Assembly: GCA_003645255.1 (NCBI GenBank)
Contig: QNES01000018.1
Coordinates: 1-38,992, forward strand
Direction: 5' to 3'
DNA length: 38,992 bases
DNA from: Gammaproteobacteria bacterium
GTDB lineage: Bacteria > Pseudomonadota > Gammaproteobacteria > Beggiatoales > Beggiatoaceae
Shown: in pieces, positions 24,201 to 29,529 of the stretch
Layout: the number at the start of each line of letters is the position of its first letter
Position numbering within the stretch: position 1 is the first letter of the stretch
Program-made: the position numbers and the translations under genes
The notes under the pieces: generated by a model
Told to the model about the DNA's origin: nothing
The model's input: only the letters and a program-made list of their open reading frames with translations
Database searches by the model: none

Positions 24201-25245
24201 CGTTGTGTGGTTGTTTGGTAATTTTATCGTACCGGCTATTATTATGGCACCGATTCCGCTAACGCTACTCGGTATTATCCCTGGTCATTGGTTGTTAGGT
24301 TCTGAATTTACAGCGACTTCAATGATAGGTTGGATAGCGTTAGCGGGCATCATTGTGCGTAATTCTATTTTGTTGGTAGATTATTCTATCCAAGAAATAG
24401 AACAAGGTACGCCCATACAAGATGCCGTAATTTTAGCCTGTAAAACTCGTACTCGCCCTATTTTGATTACTGCCTTTGCCTTAGTCGCCGGTTCATTTGT
24501 TATTCTATTGGATCCCATTTTCCAGGGCATGGCGATTTCTTTGTTGTTTGGGGTACTGATTTCGACCCTACTGACCCTAATTGTCATTCCCTTGGGTTGT
24601 ATTAGTATTGGTCCTGATGCACTCTGTAACACTAACACTGGGGGAGGTGATTTGCCCCCACCGCAATTGACTGAAGAAGCCTTGACTCAGGAAGAGTCAA
24701 TACCACCAGCACAAAAGCTACCTTTATGGTTGCGTATTTGGATGTTCACCATTGGACTCATACTGGCGATTGTTAACGTCATTAATAAGATTGTTGGGGT
24801 AGTGAAAGTAGTATTTTATGTTATCCGTGCTATCTTCATTCTCATTTTCAGTGCCTTTAGTAATATGGGGCGGAAAATATCGGCAGAGATGACAGAACCC
24901 AGTCAAAAAACACCGCATCAAAAGCCACCACCCAGTGTTGCGCCTAACGAACCAAAAGCGGAGAGTAAAGTAGAAGCAGCGGCACCTGAAGTGAGCCAGC
25001 AGCCACCACAGGTAGCACCTCGCACGAATACTGCGCCAATTGAACCACCTGTACCCTTGACACCAAATGCTGAAACAACCGAACCGTCTCAAGTTGTTCA
25101 GAACATGGAATCTCCAAGTACAGAGAACGGAGCAGACAAGCCAACCACATCGAGAAATTCAAGGAGAAAGGCCACTTCTCGGCGTGGTGTCCAGCTTAAA
25201 ACAGATTTGCTGACGCAATATCAACATGAAAAAAGTGACAAATAA
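21232..25245 (+). CDS. RND efflux permease (AcrB/MexB-like) with long C-terminal extension
   Basis: A 1337-residue inner-membrane proton-driven pump. TM1 (about 33-51) is followed by periplasmic porter segments, TM2-6 with the proton-relay pair D444-D445 in GILVDDAIVVIENI, a second periplasmic half, and TM7-12 ending near residue 1125 (LLTLIVIPLGCISIGPDAL). Normal RND permeases have about 1040 residues. The surplus consists of small periplasmic insertions (for example around 297-320, and an acidic one with two Cys before the EWTGEWTVTYET segment) and about 210 residues at the C-terminus: a Gly/Pro linker, a hydrophobic stretch at about 1163-1213 that could add one or two membrane helices, and a Pro/Glu-rich tail. 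Substrate is unknown. The adaptor gene is upstream. Confidence 0.92.
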   Translation: MTDQYSSMEMETQPQNSLGIAGKMAQTFIHSPLSPLFFFAMLFMGIMGLMFTPRQEDPQISVPMVDIFIQYPGASGEQVASLAIDPLQRIMSEIPDVKHVYSASERGQGMVTVEFEVGERLENSIFKVYDKLQSNMDKVPPGVMQPLVKPKGIDDVPLVTLTLWSDNLDDGALRTLSLEVMQRLKGIHNTGQSFVVGGRAEQVLIEVKPQDLSGFGISIGQIANTIQTANNEIQAGLVESGNKHFTVYTGRFLRNAEDVKELVVGTFQDAPVYVRDVANVIQGPEKEAYQMVNYYSGPAYEKHDTFWLAQDVAVPEVNGVPAVTIAISKKINTNGVQVAKDILTHVDSLRKKGVIPDNVHVEVTRNYGQTANDKVNGLIKKLFIATGAVTFLVLFSLGWRPSLVVTLVIPVVILITVFSAWILGYTIDRVSLFALIFSIGILVDDAIVVIENIYRRWLLHGETDTETAVDAVREVGNPTILATFTVVAALLPMGFVSGMMGPYMGPIPALGSVAMIFSLFAAFVFTPWLAMRFKPSIAALERAEIKEHKTNQRIEKFFRYILPPLFSNRLLGWGFLILLIGSFFAACSMFYFKSVEVKMLPLDKKPEFNVFIDMPEGTALPVTANLTYQLAERLRDPVKFPEVIALQTYVGTSQPFDFNGMVRHYYLRQRPWHADIHVQLEKKACGISLWNKETLKCYLEEHRTSHEIALAARKELKALIKEINSHGKITVVEMPPGPPVLQSIVAEVYGPDDKTRREVAQKMTQVFEQAKILDDVDNYMPEPHKVWHFEVDTEKAVRQGISVDTINRNLMMALGGFKLGDIKQGNVLEPTYLIIQVPLTERSQLSSLYDLPIPTPTGGIIPLAELGQFVEAMQDPTYYQKDLRSVEYVVGDPVGLYDEESGEYSQSAPIYGMLEIENLLKDYETPDGINLVDSGCVNLGVISFCDRYVGPPEVVGQSGFEWTGEWTVTYETFRDMGLAFAVAMVLIYILVVWLFGNFIVPAIIMAPIPLTLLGIIPGHWLLGSEFTATSMIGWIALAGIIVRNSILLVDYSIQEIEQGTPIQDAVILACKTRTRPILITAFALVAGSFVILLDPIFQGMAISLLFGVLISTLLTLIVIPLGCISIGPDALCNTNTGGGDLPPPQLTEEALTQEESIPPAQKLPLWLRIWMFTIGLILAIVNVINKIVGVVKVVFYVIRAIFILIFSAFSNMGRKISAEMTEPSQKTPHQKPPPSVAPNEPKAESKVEAAAPEVSQQPPQVAPRTNTAPIEPPVPLTPNAETTEPSQVVQNMESPSTENGADKPTTSRNSRRKATSRRGVQLKTDLLTQYQHEKSDK

Positions 25246-25259
25246 TTAATAGTTAATGA

Positions 25260-25399
25260 TTAATTCTACTTTGTCACATTTCATAAGCAATTACTTGTAA
25301 GGCTCCTAAAAATTTGCTAATCCACCAAAATGATTGGTTAATCAGATGGATTAGCATAGCTTTAGAAGCCCTACATTAAATTTGACAAAGTAGAATTAA
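25260..25399. repeat. 140-bp nested palindrome (MITE-like) after the RND permease gene
   Basis: Outer arms of 22 bases (25260-25281 and 25378-25399, core TTAATTCTACTTTGTCA) match with one mismatch. Inside them GGCTCCTAAA (25301-25310) pairs with TTTAGAAGCC (25361-25370), GCTAATCCA (25316-25324) pairs with TGGATTAGC (25347-25355), and TGATT/AATCA forms the tip. The whole unit can fold as one long cruciform. TTAAT(A/G)N heptamers lie to its left and ATTAACC units to its right. Confidence 0.85.
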
Positions 25400-25472
25400 C
25401 CATTAACCTTTTTTTTTTATACTAAAGCTGTCGTTTAAATGCGATGGTTTTTAAAACTCCCAAAGATAGACA

Positions 25473-26264
25473 ATGAAAGAATATACCTTGAGAGATTATA
25501 TTGCTCACCTTATCATTGGTACACATCTTCAGCAGCCAGTACAATCTTTCATGAAGATGGTGAATTTCAGGAAACGTTGGAAACATCCTGAATTAAAAGA
25601 CATATACTTGGAAAGTTCACGAATTGATCAGATGATGGAACGCATGATAATTGAACCCATGAATTGTATTGACGCAGGATGTCATCTTGGTTCAATGCTA
25701 AATCGAATGTTACAGCTTTCACCTAACGGTAATCATATTGCTATTGAACCGATTCCATATAAGGTAGAATGGCTACGACGCAAATTTCCAAATGTGGAAG
25801 TTCTACAAATAGCACTTAGTGACACCCCCCGTGAGACAGCCTTCTATTTCCACTCTCATCACTCAGGTTTCTGTGGATTCAAGCCGATACAAAAGTTTGG
25901 TGATGACGTAAAACAATTAACGGTTAGGTGTGAACGATTAGATGATGTGGTACCATCGGATAAAACTATTGATTTTATAAAATTTGATCTAGAAGGCGCT
26001 GAGTTAGAAGCTTTTCGTGGTGCTAATAATCTGCTACAACGTTGTCAACCTCACCTATTGTTTGAATGTACTCGTTCTGGGTTAAAGTCTTTTGGTATCA
26101 CGTCGGATGAAGTATTCAATTTTTTAACCCAGCAGCATTCCTATTCAGTATTTCTTATTAAAGATTGGCTTGACGGTAAAGAACCCTTGGATTCTGAAAA
26201 ATTTTCTAATGCAATGCGGTATCCATTTAAAGCCTTTAATTTTTTTGCAACAAGATATAAGTAG
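25473..26264 (+). CDS. FkbM-family methyltransferase
   Basis: A 263-residue SAM-dependent methyltransferase of the FkbM / Methyltransf_21 family. SAM-binding motif I is CIDAGCHLG (65-73), the acidic residue ending strand 2 is E92 in AIEPIPYK, and the family motif DFIKFDLEGAELEAFRGA is at 167-184, followed by LLFECT. Such enzymes O-methylate sugars or other small molecules and often sit among glycan genes; no glycan cluster is visible here. It lies between two repeat-rich gaps, downstream of the RND permease on the same strand but separated from it by the 140-bp palindrome, so it is probably transcribed separately. Confidence 0.88.
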   Translation: MKEYTLRDYIAHLIIGTHLQQPVQSFMKMVNFRKRWKHPELKDIYLESSRIDQMMERMIIEPMNCIDAGCHLGSMLNRMLQLSPNGNHIAIEPIPYKVEWLRRKFPNVEVLQIALSDTPRETAFYFHSHHSGFCGFKPIQKFGDDVKQLTVRCERLDDVVPSDKTIDFIKFDLEGAELEAFRGANNLLQRCQPHLLFECTRSGLKSFGITSDEVFNFLTQQHSYSVFLIKDWLDGKEPLDSEKFSNAMRYPFKAFNFFATRYK

Positions 26265-26275
26265 GTACTCAAAAG

Positions 26276-26348
26276 TATTTTAACATTTTCTATTTTTATA
26301 AATCCGTTAATAATAAGTGCTTTAGAAGAAAACAAAAATGTTAAAATA
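26276..26348. repeat. 73-bp inverted-repeat element
   Basis: TATTTTAACATTTT (26276-26289) is repeated exactly inverted at 26335-26348. It starts 11 bp after the FkbM gene and could act as a terminator-like structure. Confidence 0.65.
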
Positions 26349-26353
26349 TTTAT

Positions 26354-26454
26354 GTGTCCAAGAAAAAATAAAATAGACATTTTCCTTTAGTTTCCCCTTT
26401 TATTAAAGGGGGGTTAGGAGGGATTTTTTAGATAGGTTATTTTTGCTTGGACAC
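26354..26454. repeat. 101-bp inverted-repeat element with CCCCTTT...AAAGGGG core
   Basis: GTGTCCAAGAAAAAATA (26354-26370) is repeated inverted at 26438-26454 with one mismatch. Its centre has CCCCTTTTATTAAAGGGG followed by GGTTAGGAGGGAT. It begins 5 bp after the previous element. The rest of the gap to dacB (26455-26664) shows no gene; it holds TGCTTATG...CATAAGCA arms around 26570-26612. Confidence 0.7.
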
Positions 26455-26664
26455 TAACAGGATTCACCATCAAAAACTTGAACATCAAATTTAAAAGAAT
26501 ACACGTGATTTGAAAAAAAATAGTATTTCTAACTTGCCTGATATGATGGTATATTTATTGCTGTCAGTTTGCTTATGATAAAATCCAAGCTTTATTTTTG
26601 CATAAGCACAAACTAAAGTTTATACTCCAAACTATCAAGCAAGGTATATATTTTTACCAGATTA

Positions 26665-26685
26665 TAACTGATAACTGATAACTGA
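26665..26685 (+). repeat. Three perfect TAACTGA heptamers directly upstream of dacB
   Basis: TAACTGA occurs three times without a gap, followed by one A and the ATG. TAACTGA direct repeats placed just before start codons have been reported in marine Beggiatoaceae genomes and proposed as post-transcriptional regulatory sites. Confidence 0.95.
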
Positions 26686-26686
26686 A

Positions 26687-28168
26687 ATGATGTTAAACCT
26701 CTCCCCCTATCGTTCATACTTATTTGGATTCATTCTATTAATGTGGTTGGCTACTCCCGCCTATTCACAAGACTCCTTATTACTGATCCAAAATATTGAC
26801 AAAGCATTGAAAGCCCGTTGTTTAGATGACAGTCAAACTTCTGTCAGTATAGTCGCTATGCCGAGCGGCAAAGTCGTTTATGCCCACAATACCGAACTGC
26901 CCTTATTACCCGCTTCGGTGATGAAAATCATTACAACCGCCGCGGCACTGCATTACTTAGGACCAGAATACCGTTTCAAAACGCAAATTTTATATAGCGG
27001 TGAACGGAAAAATGGCATGCTCCTTGGTGATTTAATTATTCGTGCAGGTGGTGATCCAACACTTTCTACCGAAAAACTCTGGCCAATTGTGAGACAAATC
27101 AAAGCCAGTGGTATTAATGAGATTACTGGCAACCTTATCATTGACGCACATTTTTTTGACCAATATGACAGGGCACCCGACTGGAAAGTGGAACGTAGCC
27201 AACGTGCTTATGATGCCAAATTGAGTGCCTTATCCTTAAATTATAATTCTCTTGCTATCCATGTCCAACCAGGGCAAGGTGTAGGAAATAAGCCAAATGC
27301 TTGGCTAGAACCCGCACTCCCTTATATAAACTTACGTAATACCGCTAAAACCATTAAGCGGGGAAAAAATACCGTATCAGTTCGCCGCAGTGAAGAGGTG
27401 CATGGCACGGTTGAAATGCTTCTGAGAGGAAAATTGCCAATACGTGCTAAAGAAAGAATCATCCGCTTGAATGTTGACAACCCAATGCGTTATGCCACCG
27501 AAACTTTCCGTGCTTTGTTAAGTCAAGCTGGGATCAAAATAAACGGTAGCACCAAAGTCGTCCATACTCCCATTGTTGCAAACGAGTGGTATGAACACTT
27601 ATCTGATCCTTTATCAATCATTTTAAAGACATTGAATACTTACTCCAATAACTTGACGGCGGAACAAATTGTCAAAACCATCGCCGCAGATCGATACGGT
27701 ACCCCCGGGACTCATGCTGAAGGCTTAAGATTAATAAAAGAATTTTTACGCCTCAGTCATGTTAATATGCAGGGGATCGTATTAGCAGATGGCTCTGGCT
27801 TATCCAGAAAAAACCGTATGACAACTCGTGCCATCACAAATGTACTAACGAGTTTATTTTCACGTTTTGATATTGGACCTGATTTTATTTCTACCCTACG
27901 AGTCATGGGAGCTTATGGCGTTTTATCACAGCGTTTAGCTAAATCCCCTGCTCGCGGTAAAATTCGTGCTAAGACGGGTTCTTTAAGACGTGTTAGTACC
28001 TTAGCCGGTTATGTTGCCAGTCAAGATGGGAAAGTTTATGGCTATGCATTGTTTTTGAACAATAACCGATGTGGTCCTTGGAAGGCAGATAAGATAGAAG
28101 ATCGTATCGTGACTGCTATCCATAACTTTGGTGACGGTGCCGCTAGATTAAACACGGCTAAAAAATAA
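26687..28168 (+). CDS. dacB: D-alanyl-D-alanine carboxypeptidase/endopeptidase (PBP4)
   Basis: A 493-residue periplasmic class C penicillin-binding protein that trims or cuts peptidoglycan cross-links. A signal peptide (about 1-27, ATPAYS) precedes the transpeptidase-like fold with the three catalytic motifs in order: SVMK (77-80, nucleophile S77), SNN (320-322) and KTG (429-431). The large insertion between the first two motifs is typical of PBP4/DacB. The length is normal. It has its own leader with TAACTGA repeats in place of a ribosome-binding site and is followed by a TAGGGTGGGC-type repeat. Confidence 0.94.
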   Translation: MMLNLSPYRSYLFGFILLMWLATPAYSQDSLLLIQNIDKALKARCLDDSQTSVSIVAMPSGKVVYAHNTELPLLPASVMKIITTAAALHYLGPEYRFKTQILYSGERKNGMLLGDLIIRAGGDPTLSTEKLWPIVRQIKASGINEITGNLIIDAHFFDQYDRAPDWKVERSQRAYDAKLSALSLNYNSLAIHVQPGQGVGNKPNAWLEPALPYINLRNTAKTIKRGKNTVSVRRSEEVHGTVEMLLRGKLPIRAKERIIRLNVDNPMRYATETFRALLSQAGIKINGSTKVVHTPIVANEWYEHLSDPLSIILKTLNTYSNNLTAEQIVKTIAADRYGTPGTHAEGLRLIKEFLRLSHVNMQGIVLADGSGLSRKNRMTTRAITNVLTSLFSRFDIGPDFISTLRVMGAYGVLSQRLAKSPARGKIRAKTGSLRRVSTLAGYVASQDGKVYGYALFLNNNRCGPWKADKIEDRIVTAIHNFGDGAARLNTAKK

Positions 28169-28198
28169 ATCAATGATATCTGACAAATCATATGATAA

Positions 28199-28218
28199 GG
28201 TGGGTTTGGCTACCCACC
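28199..28218. repeat. TAGGGTGGGC-family hairpin repeat after dacB
   Basis: GGTGGGT (28199-28205) pairs with ACCCACC (28212-28218). Directly after it (28225-28313) an open frame without a start codon reads ...AKIYVQDEVLKLIDNLQ..., possibly the tail of a gene cut by the repeat; this is too short to call. Confidence 0.7.
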
Positions 28219-28313
28219 CTACGTTCACTAATTGCTAAAATATATGTTCAAGACGAAGTATTAAAACTCATTGATAATCTCCAAAAAACAACAATACCGA
28301 GAATTAAGAGAAT

Positions 28314-28916
28314 ATGAAAAGAAAAAACTTTTCCAGATTTACTCCTAAAGAAGCATTCAAACAATTGAAATTAAATGATTTACAAAAATGGAGTATTGAT
28401 TTTCAAGCACTTGAACCAAGTCAATTTTTTCAAATCCGTTTGCAACGACTTGAAAATTTCGATTTAAATATTTCTGAAAGAGCTAAAGAACTACTTATTG
28501 ATGCAATTTGTGAGGAAGTTATTCAACAACATCTTAATCTCAAAATTTGGAAAGAAGCTCCATTGCAAAGTGATGAACTAACTGGTTTTGTTGATTATTT
28601 AATAACAGAGAAAAAAGCTTATTTAGATGTCCCATTATTATGTGTTGTCGAAGCTAAAAAAGATAAGTTTGACAAAGGATTAGCTCAATGTTTAGTTGAA
28701 ATGCAGGCTTGCCAATGGAATAATGAGCAACTTGGTAAAAAAATTGAGGTTTATGGTATAGTTACTAATGGTGAAGTTTGGAAATTTTATAAACTGAGCT
28801 TTGCAGGACAAGTTTATGAAACGTTACCTTATGCTTTGAGTGAAATCAGTCATGTTTTAGGAATACTTGATTATATATTTCAGAAATGTGAAAAAAATCT
28901 TGCCGACCCTACATAA
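28314..28916 (+). CDS. Hypothetical protein with PD-(D/E)XK-nuclease-like core
   Basis: A 200-residue soluble protein. After a helical N-terminus (FTPKEAFKQLKLNDLQKW), it has GFVDYLI (D94), then PLLCVVEAKKDKFDKGLAQCLVEM with E113-A-K115, followed by a helix containing Q125 and then VYGIVTNGEVWKFYKL. A D-(x18)-ExK spacing followed by a Q-containing helix and a predicted beta-hairpin is the core of PD-(D/E)XK nucleases, of the kind found in restriction-like and unassigned cyanobacterial/Beggiatoa proteins. The N-terminal segment could be a DNA-binding or partner-binding part. No methyltransferase is nearby. It is unclear whether it is a nuclease or a nuclease-derived protein. Confidence 0.6.
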   Translation: MKRKNFSRFTPKEAFKQLKLNDLQKWSIDFQALEPSQFFQIRLQRLENFDLNISERAKELLIDAICEEVIQQHLNLKIWKEAPLQSDELTGFVDYLITEKKAYLDVPLLCVVEAKKDKFDKGLAQCLVEMQACQWNNEQLGKKIEVYGIVTNGEVWKFYKLSFAGQVYETLPYALSEISHVLGILDYIFQKCEKNLADPT

Positions 28917-29101
28917 AAACTAATTTAAAAAGTTAAATTTATGCCCGCGCTGAGTATAATCCATTTCGACAGGCTAGGGCAATCCCTTGCTCAAGTCCTG
29001 AGTAGTTACTAAATATTACTCGTTCTTCTTTTGTAAATCATTGATTTTAAAAGAAATATAATTTTAGGCTAAAAATTAAATAACCTTAAAAATCAATAAG
29101 T

Positions 29102-29122
29102 GACAGGTTTTGAAAACCTGTC
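29102..29122. repeat. GACAGGTTTT/AAAACCTGTC hairpin
   Basis: GACAGGTTTT (29102-29111) pairs with AAAACCTGTC (29113-29122). It resembles the AAACCTGCCAGGTTT unit at 38926-38958 and belongs to the same dispersed family. Confidence 0.6.
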
Positions 29123-29206
29123 AGGTTTGAAATTTGTGACTTTGGCGAATCAAGAAATCCGAATTTTTCAAAAAATCGAATTTCTAAACTCGTTTAATCC
29201 ACCTTT

Positions 29207-29365
29207 TCATTTGAAAGATATTGGTGGGCAACAAAAACACGTTGCCCACCCTACTTTGACTGCGGCTTTTCCTTCTTGCTCAATAATGATTCGTTCTCCC
29301 ATCAAGGTTCGATTAATGAGTTCTGGAAAACGGTCATTTGATAGAGGCATGTTTACTCTCATCAT
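29207..29365 (-). pseudogene. Phd/YefM-type antitoxin gene, 3' part replaced by a repeat
   Basis: The frame begins with AAAGGAG and ATGATG (first base 29365) and reads MMRVNMPLSNDRFPELINRT, then LMGERIIIEQEGKAA, the N-terminal half of a Phd/YefM-like antitoxin. At about 29261 it leaves the family and continues into the TAGGGTGGGC repeat as VKVGWATCFCCPPISFK and stops. The family's C-terminal half survives at the second locus (31955-32244). Without its C-terminal, toxin-binding half the protein should not be functional. No toxin gene is adjacent. Confidence 0.65.
29223..29250. repeat. TAGGGTGGGC-family hairpin that interrupts the antitoxin gene
   Basis: GGTGGGCAAC (29223-29232) pairs with GTTGCCCACC (29241-29250). 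It lies exactly where the antitoxin reading frame loses its family sequence. Confidence 0.85.
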
Positions 29366-29395
29366 GATTAATAATACTCCTTTGTCAATTCAGTT

Positions 29396-29418
29396 GGTGG
29401 GCAATGTTATTGCCCACC
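29396..29418. repeat. TAGGGTGGGC-family hairpin repeat upstream of the antitoxin remnant
   Basis: GGTGGGCAA (29396-29404) pairs with TTGCCCACC (29410-29418). A copy lies on each side of the antitoxin fragment. Confidence 0.8.
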
Positions 29419-29439
29419 CCACTAATGGTGATAAGCAAA

Positions 29440-29490
29440 GTAGGTCAGGTTAGATTTTTTTGCGCAGCAAAAAAACGTAACCCGACCCAC
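29440..29490. repeat. Hairpin repeat GTAGGTCAGGTTA...TAACCCGACCCAC
   Basis: The outer arms (29440-29452 and 29478-29490) match imperfectly and the inner part TTTTTTTGC-GCAG-CAAAAAAA forms a tight stem. It sits between the antitoxin remnant and the end of the exonuclease-ATPase gene and could terminate that gene (minus strand reads into a T-run). Confidence 0.65.
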
Positions 29491-29529
29491 CATACTTTAC
29501 GAGTTGTGTGCATAGAGCCGTTCCAAAAG

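Noticed and set aside
28225-28313. Start-less open frame AKIYVQDEVLKLIDNLQ between dacB and the nuclease-like gene
   Set aside because: It may be the tail of a repeat-truncated gene, but it is too short and has no recognisable family.
29100-29453. Plus-strand open frame of 117 codons
   Set aside because: It is made of two TAGGGTGGGC repeats and the complement of the antitoxin fragment (for example VAHPTLTAAFPSC is read from repeat plus antisense), with no family signal.
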